From: Prolixibacteraceae bacterium
GTDB taxonomy: Bacteria; Bacteroidota; Bacteroidia; Bacteroidales; Prolixibacteraceae
Assembly (NCBI GenBank): GCA_016931875.1
Contig: JAFGDX010000528.1
Span: 1-6,238, forward strand
DNA: 6,238 bases
Direction: 5' to 3'
Shown one piece after another: positions 1-6,238 of the stretch. Position numbers and translations under genes: made by a program. Each line of letters opens with the position of its first letter. Within the stretch, counting starts at the first letter, position 1. The notes beneath the pieces were generated by a model. It ran no database searches. It was not told the origin of the DNA and was given only the letters and a program-made list of their open reading frames with translations.

Positions 1-1
1 C

Positions 2-643
2 TGGATTGTAATAACAGCGGGGTGGGGAATGGCAGTTTTTGTGGCCGTTTTGGCAACCGCCGATATTAGCGGGGCGCATTTAAATCCTGCTGTAACTTTA
101 GGGCTCGCATTTAGTGGTTTGTTTGAATGGGCCAAAGTAGTTCCGTTTATTGTTGCCCAGATTTTAGGAGCCATGTTTGGCGCTGCAACGGTTTATCTTT
201 TTTTTAGGAATCATTTTAATATTACTGCTAAACCCGGGGCAAAAAAAGCCTGTTTTTGCACTGCCCCGGCCATCCGAAGTTATGGCAATAATTTTCTCTC
301 GGAGGTGACAGGTACTTTTGTTCTTGTATTGGCAGTTTTGCTGATAACTTTACCTCAGCTCAATTATATTAGCATGGGAAGTTCAAAGGTTGGAATGGGG
401 TCGCTGGGAGCCCTTCCTGTGGCACTGGTGGTTTTTTCCATCGGTCTGAGTTTGGGCGGAACCACAGGGTATGCCATTAATCCGGCCCGCGATTTTGGGC
501 CCCGGATTGTGCACACCTTGTTACCGCTGAAAGCAAAAGACAATAACGACTGGGCATATTTCTGGATTCCATTTTTTGGCCCTGTTGTTGGCGCCGGGCT
601 GGCGGCTCTTGTTTATTTATTTATCAATTATCTTTTTCAATAG
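2..643 (+). CDS. glpF: MIP-family channel, glycerol facilitator type (5'-truncated by window edge)
   Basis: This is an inner-membrane channel of the major intrinsic protein family, probably passing glycerol and other small polyols by facilitated diffusion. The reading frame is open to the left edge, so the ATG at 29 is internal. 213 residues are visible, and about 40-50 N-terminal residues are missing compared with GlpF. Both half-helix motifs are present: HLNPAVT (Asn codon 83-85) and INPARDFGPR (Asn codon 479-481). The Asp after NPAR marks aquaglyceroporins rather than water-only aquaporins. Aligned by eye to E. coli GlpF, the selectivity-filter positions W48, G191, F200 and R206 are Trp, Gly, Tyr and Arg here. 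Hydrophobic helices alternate with short loops through to a final helix ending at Phe-Gln. The next gene follows after 51 bases on the same strand. A glycerol kinase gene upstream would be the usual partner but cannot be seen. The family is certain; glycerol as substrate is likely but inferred. Confidence 0.92.
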   Translation, partial: WIVITAGWGMAVFVAVLATADISGAHLNPAVTLGLAFSGLFEWAKVVPFIVAQILGAMFGAATVYLFFRNHFNITAKPGAKKACFCTAPAIRSYGNNFLSEVTGTFVLVLAVLLITLPQLNYISMGSSKVGMGSLGALPVALVVFSIGLSLGGTTGYAINPARDFGPRIVHTLLPLKAKDNNDWAYFWIPFFGPVVGAGLAALVYLFINYLFQ

Positions 644-694
644 AACATAATCGGTTCATTTGGGTTTTACAATTAAAGCTAAAAATATAGAAAT

Positions 695-901
695 ATGGAA
701 AATAAAGTTAGTGACAGTTCGATGCGATTACGGGAAATGATTGAAAAAGCAATTGAAGATCATAAAATTACGCGCGAAGAATACGATCAAATTATTCACA
801 TTGCAACCGAAGACGGACACATCGACCGGCAGGAGCAAGCGCTTTTAAGCGAATTGCAGCAAATGATTGAAGACCGAATGGTGAAGTTTGTAATGAAGTA
901 A
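695..901 (+). CDS. Small acidic helical protein with duplicated TerB/EF-hand-like motif, function unknown
   Basis: This 68-residue protein is probably cytosolic, since it has no signal peptide or membrane segment and is rich in Glu, Asp and Gln. I do not recognise a named family. The sequence holds two copies of a motif 18 residues apart, at residues 19-33 and 37-51. Both follow the pattern A-x-E-D-x-x-I-x-R-x-E. The second copy (TEDGHIDRQE) resembles the acidic D-G-x-I-D-x-x-E turn of TerB-like and EF-hand-like helical proteins. The first and third EF-hand loop positions are not acidic, so classical calcium binding is doubtful. The ATG at 695 sits in an AT-rich context without a Shine-Dalgarno sequence, as is usual in Bacteroidota. 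The gene lies 51 bases downstream of the channel gene and is followed directly by a hairpin terminator, so the two may share a transcript. The coding call rests on the regular amphipathic pattern, the internal repeat and the well-placed terminator. Confidence 0.78.
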   Translation: MENKVSDSSMRLREMIEKAIEDHKITREEYDQIIHIATEDGHIDRQEQALLSELQQMIEDRMVKFVMK

Positions 902-918
902 ATTTTTTCAAAAAAATA

Positions 919-954
919 GAAAAGGGATTTCTGAATTTTTGGAAATCCTTTTTT
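919..954. terminator. Bidirectional Rho-independent terminator between convergent genes
   Basis: The arms 921-931 and 942-952 pair over 11 positions, with one G-T wobble at 924/949, around a 10-base loop. On the + strand the stem runs into T-residues at 949-954. On the - strand it is followed by a T-rich run, the complement of the A-run at 910-918. The + strand gene ends at 901 and the - strand ThDP enzyme gene ends at 953, so one hairpin can end both transcripts. The stop codon of the - strand gene (953-955) abuts the stem. Confidence 0.8.
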
Positions 955-2584
955 ATTTATTGGGGCGAAGTACAAATTGCTCATACTCTTGCCCATCTGT
1001 TACTGCTTCAATAACCACCGGCCCATTTTGCTGAAAGGCTTTTTCCAGCGCTTTGCGGTACTCATTCTGATTGGTTGCCCGAATAACAGGGACACCAAAA
1101 TAATGGTTGGTTGCCTCTTTGGTATGAATATGCAGGGGTGTTCCGTAATGGCTTTTACATTGTTTGTTTTCCTGTTTAATTCTGATAAGCGACAAGCTGT
1201 TGTCGTAAATCACCACAAAAACAATATTTAAATTGAGTCGTTTTGCCGTTGCCAGTTCTCCCACAGTCATTAAAAAACCTCCGTCTCCGGTTAAACAGGC
1301 AACCGGGAGTTCAGGCGAGTGAAGTTTGGCAGCCAGCGCCGCGGGCAACGCAAATCCCATCGACGACCAGCCGTTGGTTATCAGCAATTTTTCAGGTGAA
1401 GGCGTTTGCCACATTTGACCAGCCAAATGTAAATGCGCACCAACATCAACGGTTAAAATGCCGTCGGAAGGAAGGGCTTCCCGTAATCCGGCAATAATAT
1501 TTACGGGGCCAAAAAAATCTTCGCGGGGCAAAAACCGGGAGAGAAGAATATTTTTCCTGATTTTGAGTTCTTTCAGATTCCAGGTGTTCTGGCTTTCTTT
1601 GAAACGTAAAAAATGGGCGAACGAATTTTTTAATTCTCCCAAAATGTTTACAACCGTTTTTATATGGGCTGAATCTACATCTGCATTTTTTTTATCGAAA
1701 TGGATCAACGGTACATCAGGCATCCATTCTTCATAGTTAAATTCAACCGGATCATAGCCAATCCCGATAACCAGGTCGGTCTGTTTGTAAGTTAACGCAA
1801 CAACATCAGACAGAGCATGAAACAACACCCCGGCATACAAAGGGTGAGTTTCGGGAAACATACCTTTTGCCATGGGGGTTACTACCACCGGCAACTGAAA
1901 TTTTTCTGCAGCGCTGATAATTAAGGGCTGAATTTCAGCCCTTACCGCACTCAGCCCAACGGCCAGAATCGGTTTTTGGGCGCGGTGAAACAACTGTTGA
2001 GCTTCTTCAACCGAATCATCCATTACTTGTTTTGAAAGCTCTTTTTTTAGTTGAAGGTAACTTACTTTTGTATCGGTTTTCCCAACCTCGGTTTGCCCTA
2101 TTCCGGCGCAAACTCCCACATGCACCGGCCCCGGATATTCAGAAACAGCTATTCCGGCTGCTTTTAGTAATATTTCCCTTACGTTTTCGGCAGTAAAGCG
2201 GGTGCTGAGTTTTGTAACCGGACGGAAAAGTTGCTGATGGTCGATGTTCATCTGAATGGTCCGGTTTTGCAAATGTTCAGGCATTTCATCCGTGAAGGCG
2301 ATCATCGGAAACCGATCAAGAAATGCGCCTCCCACGCCTGTGCTCAAGTTTGTGGCTCCCGGCCCGAAAGTGCCAAAACACACGCCCGGCACTCCGCTTA
2401 ACCGGCCTGTAACCCCCGCCATAAATGCAGCTGTGGTTTCGTGCCCTGTCAGAACAAAATCAATATCTTCCTCTTCGCGGAGCGCTTCAATGTAATCAAT
2501 CATATTTCCGCTGGGAACGCCAAAAACATAGCGCACCCCTATTTCTTTGAGTGTTTGTGCAAATTGCCGGGCAACCGTTGTCAT
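953..2584 (-). CDS. Thiamine-diphosphate-dependent enzyme, acetolactate synthase large-subunit-like
   Basis: This 543-residue cytosolic enzyme belongs to the ThDP-dependent decarboxylase/carboligase superfamily. Its length and three-domain order match acetohydroxyacid synthase, pyruvate oxidase and benzoylformate decarboxylase. The N-terminal PYR domain (about 1-165) carries the catalytic Glu49 in GHET, then GPGATNL at 74-80. A central domain spans about 185-335. The C-terminal PP domain holds the ThDP/Mg motif, GDG at 433-435 with Asn462 exactly 26 residues further on, and IEAVTD close to the end. The segment at 22-28 reads GVPSGNM where acetolactate synthases usually have G-Y-P-G-G-A, and the region after Asn462 reads SLSLIRIKQ. 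No small regulatory subunit gene or other ilv gene lies nearby, so a role in branched-chain amino acid synthesis is not supported. It could be a catabolic acetolactate synthase or a 2-oxoacid decarboxylase. Start: ATG at 2584, 98 bases beyond the peptidase gene's end, with that gene's terminator between. Family certain, substrate unknown. Confidence 0.93.
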   Translation of the reverse strand: MTTVARQFAQTLKEIGVRYVFGVPSGNMIDYIEALREEEDIDFVLTGHETTAAFMAGVTGRLSGVPGVCFGTFGPGATNLSTGVGGAFLDRFPMIAFTDEMPEHLQNRTIQMNIDHQQLFRPVTKLSTRFTAENVREILLKAAGIAVSEYPGPVHVGVCAGIGQTEVGKTDTKVSYLQLKKELSKQVMDDSVEEAQQLFHRAQKPILAVGLSAVRAEIQPLIISAAEKFQLPVVVTPMAKGMFPETHPLYAGVLFHALSDVVALTYKQTDLVIGIGYDPVEFNYEEWMPDVPLIHFDKKNADVDSAHIKTVVNILGELKNSFAHFLRFKESQNTWNLKELKIRKNILLSRFLPREDFFGPVNIIAGLREALPSDGILTVDVGAHLHLAGQMWQTPSPEKLLITNGWSSMGFALPAALAAKLHSPELPVACLTGDGGFLMTVGELATAKRLNLNIVFVVIYDNSLSLIRIKQENKQCKSHYGTPLHIHTKEATNHYFGVPVIRATNQNEYRKALEKAFQQNGPVVIEAVTDGQEYEQFVLRPNK

Positions 2585-2630
2585 TTTTTTCGTTTTGAAA
2601 TAAGCAGATGTAAGGTAGTGATAATCAGTA

Positions 2631-2679
2631 AAAGAAAAAAGGCTCCCTGTTAAAAGAACCTTTTTCTGAAAACAGGGAG
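2631..2679 (-). terminator. Rho-independent terminator of the C1B peptidase gene
   Basis: On the - strand a perfect 9-bp stem (2679-2671 with 2651-2643, CTCCCTGTT/AACAGGGAG) begins three bases after the peptidase stop codon. It closes a 19-base loop and is followed by a T-rich tract, the complement of 2631-2640. This should separate the peptidase transcript from the ThDP enzyme gene downstream, which then needs a promoter within about 2585-2640. Confidence 0.85.
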
Positions 2680-2682
2680 TGT

Positions 2683-3936
2683 TTATTTAAATTTTTCAAG
2701 AATATTTTTAACAGCGTCTTTATGAACAGTAAATCCCATCATTTTGAGTTTTATATAATCTTCATGAAAAAAATAGTAGCCAAAATTCGGATGGTCTTCA
2801 CCCACATTTCTTGAACCAGAACTTGAATCCTTTATCAGATACCAGTCTTTTCCTGAACCTTTGTAATTTTCAAGAATACCAATGAGATGCATCCCGTGGT
2901 CGTCGGTAGTGGTTTCGTTTGAAAAGCGGAACTGGCGGGCATCTTCATTAATATATTCTGAAGGAATGTCATAATCCGGAATCATGGCGCAGTTGGTTTC
3001 CCGGCTAAAACCGGTTTCCGAAACGTCGCCGCCAATGCTTACCGAGTAGCCGTTTTTTACGGCGTCTTTTAATGCTTCCATAAAAATATCGAGCGGAACA
3101 TTGTAGTAATCATTGCTGTGCCACCAGTTGTCGGGAACTTTGTATTCCACCTGTTTCCAGTAGGGTTCCTGTTTGTAGGAAAGAATTTCCACAAAATCGT
3201 CGGGGTTCAGCTGCAGGTAATCTTTCAGATACGTTGCGGGTGTATATTTTTTTCCGTCAACGGTAAATTCTGCAGGCGGTTCGCCAATGTAATGATTCAT
3301 AATGTCTTTTATGGTGGCCAGTCCGAATTCCATATTCCATGTATTTGTTGCTTTCATCGAATTGAGAAACGCCGACATTTCTTCCATCATTTTTGCATGG
3401 GTGTGGAATTTGCGTCCGTGGAGCAGGCCTGTGTAGGCGCTTTCCGGAACCGCCCCGTACATTTTCATAATCCGGGCAACGGCATTTCCTTCCGAGCCTT
3501 CGCTAAAATTGGAATCACCTCTTTTTTCAATAAAGCGGCGTGCTTTTTCAACATATTCCCAGTAAACGGTGTACATTTCTGAAAGTTTTACCTCTTTCCC
3601 GGTTTTTCTGAAAATCTCGGATTCATATAACGAGGAGGTTGAAAAGCACCAGCAGGTTCCGCCGTTTCCCTGCGAAAGGGTGGGCTGGCACCAAACCGTT
3701 GTGTACAAACGCTGGTCGGTGGGCAAATCAAGCGCCGACTGATCCATCACAAAACGTTTGTAGGGTTCTTTTTCTTCCAGTTTTTCTTCAACGGCATTTA
3801 CGTCTTTTAAAATCGATTCGTAATAAAATCCTTTTCCCCGTTCAATCACTTCGAGTTTTCCCTGGTCTTCGTTTTTCTGGGCCCGGGTTCCCAACATAAG
3901 CAACAAGCTCAGCAGCAATACAAATTCACGTTTCAT
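2683..3936 (-). CDS. Exported C1B-family cysteine peptidase (bleomycin hydrolase/aminopeptidase C-like)
   Basis: This 417-residue papain-fold peptidase is related to bleomycin hydrolase and PepC. Residues 1-19 form a signal peptide: Lys/Arg start, a leucine-rich core, and a TRA-Q junction suiting signal peptidase I. The protein should therefore act in the periplasm or outside, whereas classical PepC is cytosolic. The oxyanion-hole Gln89 lies six residues before the nucleophile Cys95, in SQGNGGTCWCF, as in the family. The catalytic His is His347 in DDHGMH. The position of the catalytic Asn is taken by Asp370 (WYLIKDSSSGS), 23 residues after the His, close to the family spacing. The chain ends at KNILEKFK and lacks the C-terminal arm that bleomycin hydrolase places in its active-site cleft. 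I recall similar IKDS-type relatives in Bacteroidota, so this is probably a subfamily, not a damaged gene. The gene has a 129-base leader region and its own terminator, so it is probably transcribed alone. Physiological substrate unknown. Confidence 0.92.
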   Translation of the reverse strand: MKREFVLLLSLLLMLGTRAQKNEDQGKLEVIERGKGFYYESILKDVNAVEEKLEEKEPYKRFVMDQSALDLPTDQRLYTTVWCQPTLSQGNGGTCWCFSTSSLYESEIFRKTGKEVKLSEMYTVYWEYVEKARRFIEKRGDSNFSEGSEGNAVARIMKMYGAVPESAYTGLLHGRKFHTHAKMMEEMSAFLNSMKATNTWNMEFGLATIKDIMNHYIGEPPAEFTVDGKKYTPATYLKDYLQLNPDDFVEILSYKQEPYWKQVEYKVPDNWWHSNDYYNVPLDIFMEALKDAVKNGYSVSIGGDVSETGFSRETNCAMIPDYDIPSEYINEDARQFRFSNETTTDDHGMHLIGILENYKGSGKDWYLIKDSSSGSRNVGEDHPNFGYYFFHEDYIKLKMMGFTVHKDAVKNILEKFK

Positions 3937-4065
3937 ACTATTTTTTTATTGAGATAAATTAATGAGAAAATAACTTTTGTTTGAAATCCCAAAAATTACT
4001 TCATTTTTTAGAGGTAACCGATGATGATGATCAGGAAATGAAACTTTGCACAGAAAAATTCAGGA

Positions 4066-4566
4066 TTAATCGTTCAGCATTTTCATAAAATAATCCAAAT
4101 CTATATCGGGTCGTGTAATTTGGTACTGTGCCTGTGTGTAAAACTGATTTCTTTTCTGCAGGGTTTCATTAATAAAAGCAACCAGTTCTTTGCGCGATTT
4201 TCCTTTTATCAGCGGGCGTTCGGTTTTTGATTTTAACAGTCGGTCGGCCAGAATTGCCGGATCGATATTCAGATAAATGGTTTTCCCGGTTTGGTTCATC
4301 CGATCGATGTTGTCGAAAAAACAGGGAGCTCCGCCGCCGGTGGCAATAATTATGTTGGTAAATTCCGATAGTTCCTGCAGCGCTTTTTGTTCTTTTTTGC
4401 GGAATTCGGCTTCACCTTCTTCGGCAAAAATTTGAGGAATGGTTTTGCAGTTTCGTTCTTCAATGTAGTGATCCATGTCGATAAACTGAAGACCCGTGTG
4501 TTTTGAAAGTCGTCTCCCCAGCGTCGATTTTCCGCATCCCATGTATCCAATCAGGTAAATTCTCAT
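4066..4566 (-). CDS. aroK: Shikimate kinase
   Basis: It phosphorylates shikimate to shikimate 3-phosphate with ATP, in the chorismate pathway to aromatic amino acids. The 166-residue protein is a normal-length P-loop kinase with all key elements, numbered from the chosen start. These are the Walker A motif GYMGCGKST at 7-15, shikimate-binding Asp30/Asp32 in DMD, Arg56 in EFRKKE, GGG at 77-79, the lid Arg117 in ERPLI, and Arg139 in KRNQFY. I chose the ATG at 4566 because it places MRIYLIGYMG at the N-terminus as in the family. A longer reading from 4593 would need a TTG start and adds nine residues without family support. The topoisomerase IV A-subunit gene lies 78 bases upstream on the same strand. 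I see no convincing terminator between them, so co-transcription is possible. Confidence 0.96.
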   Translation of the reverse strand: MRIYLIGYMGCGKSTLGRRLSKHTGLQFIDMDHYIEERNCKTIPQIFAEEGEAEFRKKEQKALQELSEFTNIIIATGGGAPCFFDNIDRMNQTGKTIYLNIDPAILADRLLKSKTERPLIKGKSRKELVAFINETLQKRNQFYTQAQYQITRPDIDLDYFMKMLND

Positions 4567-4644
4567 AGTTTTTGAAAAACGATAAAAATACAAAGTGATT
4601 TGGAGATTGGCAAAATAAAAAAGACACGGTTCAGTTCACTTTAT

Positions 4645-6237
4645 CTAAAACAACGACATCTGGCTCGGATCATCCTCGTCTTTTTGCGGCCTTTTAATTT
4701 CGAACGGTATATTGTCAAAATCCCTGGTTTTATCTGTGTCCTGTTCATCTTCCGGCTGATCGGGTTTATCATCTTCATCTTTTATGGTTGGTTCCAGTTC
4801 CTTGATGTTGTCAACCTGGTAGTTTGATAACCGTTTTCCTTTGGCTTTCCACGATTTAACGCCTATAAACTCAGCTACTTCTATGATTTCGTTGTCCCGT
4901 TCTGCATTTTTTCCGCCAAATTCCAGTTCCAAACGCGGGTACCTCACCCAGGTGATGCTCACCAGTTTATTGTCCGGGTTGTCGCCAATAAACCGGTAGG
5001 GTTTTCCTTCTGCCTCTTCAATTTCAAACCGTTTGACATAGTAGTACTGAAGTTCGGCATCAAAATACACCACTGATAATATTTTCCCGGAATCAAATTT
5101 TTCAATACAAAGAATGTTATCGTCGAAATGGTTGCTGAGATCGTAATTATACAACTGGTATTCACCGTTTTTGTACAACACCAGGATTTTATCTTCCCCT
5201 GAAAATTCGCCCAGGTATTTTCCACGTTTATCGGCATTCAGGCGGAGCACGTCTTCATCAAACCAGATTTTCCGGCCCCCCAGTGTGGAAACGCCTTTTT
5301 CCTTGAGGTTGATTTTGTGCACATCGTGTTTGGTGAGAATATTTCCCATCGATTGCCGGCCTTTTATCGCCAGTTCTCCCAAATCCACTTCAAAATGCAG
5401 TTTTTTAATTCGTGGTTTGGGTTTCAGAATTACTTTTAGCACTTCGGCTTCACCGTTGGGGTTGGCCGAGAAGTAAACAATACGCGAGCCTTTGCTTCCC
5501 TGGGTGATGTCGTACTCTTTGTCGCGGGTAACACCGGTAACATAGAATCGTTTCATGTAAAAAAAGCCCGATTTGCCGTCTTTGTAAACCACATTGTAAA
5601 TGGTACGTTTGTCGTTCTTTTTGAAAACGGCAATGTGTAGAGGGTTTTTATCGATAAAAGCCTTGTCGGAAACTTTGGAAATAAAATAGGTTCCGTCGCG
5701 GCGGAAAACTATAATGTCGTCAATATCCGAACAGTCGCAAACATATTCGGCTTTTTTCAAACCGGTTCCCACAAAACCTTCTTTCCGGTCTACATACAGT
5801 TTTTCGTTTTTTACCACCACTTTTGAGGCAACAATATTTTCGAAACTGCGGATTTCGGTTTTTCGTTCGCGGCCTTTTCCGTATTTGTTTTTCAGGTGGC
5901 TAAACCATTGGATGGTATAGGGAATAATATTTTCGATATTATTGACTACATCGGTAATTTCGTCTTCAATGGCATGCAGTTGATCCTGGGCTTTGTCTTT
6001 ATTGAATTTCAGGATACGTGCCATCCTGATTTCCATCAGTTTCAGAATATCGTCGGAGGTAACTTCGCGTTTTAGTTTGGGTTTCCAGGGTTCCAGGCGT
6101 TTATCGATGTGAGCCACAGCCTGATCCATATTTTCTGAATCCTCAAACTTTTTGTCTTTGTAAATGCGTTCCTCGATAAATATTTTTTCGAGCGACAAAA
6201 AATGCCAGGCTTCTTCCAGTTCAGCTTTTTTAATTTC
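4645..6237 (-). CDS. parC: DNA topoisomerase IV subunit A, C-terminal part (5'-truncated by window edge)
   Basis: This is the DNA breakage-reunion subunit that, with ParE, decatenates and relaxes chromosomes. 530 residues are visible. The frame stays open to the right edge, so the TTG codon at 6198 is internal; the winged-helix domain and active-site Tyr lie outside. Residues 1-130 are the end of the catalytic core, including the helical coiled-coil region and GKGRERKTEI, equivalent to the R-R-T-E-I junction of GyrA. From about 135 to 475 a beta-pinwheel DNA-wrapping domain follows. It has a degenerate GyrA-box, IKGRQSMGN, at about 5341-5367, and repeated blade motifs FFYMKRF and YYYVKRF at 5545-5565 and 5026-5046. 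No canonical QRRGGKG box is visible, which favours topoisomerase IV over gyrase. The last 50 or so residues (4645-4803) form an acidic, Pro/Asp/Glu-rich, probably disordered tail ending in SQMSLF. The full protein is probably near 900 residues. It is followed by aroK. Confidence 0.93.
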   Translation of the reverse strand, partial: EIKKAELEEAWHFLSLEKIFIEERIYKDKKFEDSENMDQAVAHIDKRLEPWKPKLKREVTSDDILKLMEIRMARILKFNKDKAQDQLHAIEDEITDVVNNIENIIPYTIQWFSHLKNKYGKGRERKTEIRSFENIVASKVVVKNEKLYVDRKEGFVGTGLKKAEYVCDCSDIDDIIVFRRDGTYFISKVSDKAFIDKNPLHIAVFKKNDKRTIYNVVYKDGKSGFFYMKRFYVTGVTRDKEYDITQGSKGSRIVYFSANPNGEAEVLKVILKPKPRIKKLHFEVDLGELAIKGRQSMGNILTKHDVHKINLKEKGVSTLGGRKIWFDEDVLRLNADKRGKYLGEFSGEDKILVLYKNGEYQLYNYDLSNHFDDNILCIEKFDSGKILSVVYFDAELQYYYVKRFEIEEAEGKPYRFIGDNPDNKLVSITWVRYPRLELEFGGKNAERDNEIIEVAEFIGVKSWKAKGKRLSNYQVDNIKELEPTIKDEDDKPDQPEDEQDTDKTRDFDNIPFEIKRPQKDEDDPSQMSLF

Positions 6238-6238
6238 C

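Noticed and set aside
29..31. ATG as the start of the MIP channel gene
   Set aside because: The frame is open upstream to the window edge and encodes the Trp and first-helix residues expected in GlpF, so this Met is internal.
2605..2612. Possible Bacteroidota -7 element (TACATCTG, - strand) before the ThDP enzyme gene
   Set aside because: It has one mismatch to TAnnTTTG and no clear TTTG element at the right distance. A promoter is expected in this gap, but its position is not established.
3118..3582. 154-codon open frame on the + strand inside the peptidase gene
   Set aside because: It is antisense to a well-supported gene and its Phe/His/Arg/Cys-rich translation is typical of an opposite-strand shadow.
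3990..3998. TAATTTTTG on the - strand as a promoter for the peptidase gene
   Set aside because: The spacer is one base too long compared with TAnnTTTG and there is no -33 partner, so it is expected by chance in AT-rich DNA.
4020..4031. Short GAT trinucleotide run ending in a TGATCA palindrome between aroK and the peptidase gene
   Set aside because: It has only a few units and no partner repeat in the window, and could be chance.
4567..4593. Nine-residue N-terminal extension of shikimate kinase from a TTG codon
   Set aside because: The ATG at 4566 gives the normal family N-terminus directly before the P-loop, and the extension has no family match.
4596..4644. Possible terminator between the topoisomerase and shikimate kinase genes
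   Set aside because: There is a T-run on the - strand (about 4615-4622) but no stable stem in front of it.
6196..6198. TTG as the start of the topoisomerase gene
   Set aside because: The frame continues upstream to the edge with family-like sequence (EIKKAELEEAWHF), so the gene is cut by the window and not initiated here.

Overview
The window looks like a piece of a Bacteroidota chromosome, possibly a Marinilabiliales-type anaerobe or marine organism; the order is a guess. The evidence is AT-rich start regions without Shine-Dalgarno sequences, an exported bleomycin-hydrolase-like peptidase of a type I associate with this phylum, and a topoisomerase IV A subunit with the diverged C-terminal domain and acidic tail typical of the group. 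All six genes are chromosomal housekeeping or metabolic genes. I see no mobile element, CRISPR array, tRNA, rRNA or sign of recent transfer.

Layout from left to right. On the + strand are the 3' part of a glycerol-facilitator-type MIP channel (2-643) and a 68-residue acidic helical protein with an internal duplication (695-901). They end at a hairpin (919-954) that can work as a terminator in both directions and overlaps the stop codon of the convergent gene. Everything to the right is on the - strand. In order of transcription, from the right edge inwards, these are the C-terminal 530 residues of a topoisomerase IV subunit A (4645-6237), shikimate kinase (4066-4566), an exported C1B cysteine peptidase (2683-3936) with its own strong terminator (2631-2679), and a thiamine-diphosphate-dependent acetolactate-synthase-like enzyme (953-2584).

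The genes do not form one pathway. The MIP channel would normally serve glycerol uptake, and a glycerol kinase gene just upstream would fit, but that lies outside the window. Topoisomerase IV and shikimate kinase may be co-transcribed, since the gap is 78 bases with no convincing terminator. The peptidase and the ThDP enzyme look like separate transcription units.

I did not find a previously undescribed multi-gene system. The points worth a second look are within single proteins: a putative sliding-clamp-binding pentapeptide at the extreme C-terminus of the topoisomerase subunit; an exported bleomycin-hydrolase homologue with Asp in place of the catalytic Asn and no C-terminal arm; a mixed W-G-Y-R selectivity filter in the MIP channel; and a duplicated acidic motif in the 68-residue protein. 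No intergenic stretch exceeds 130 bases.
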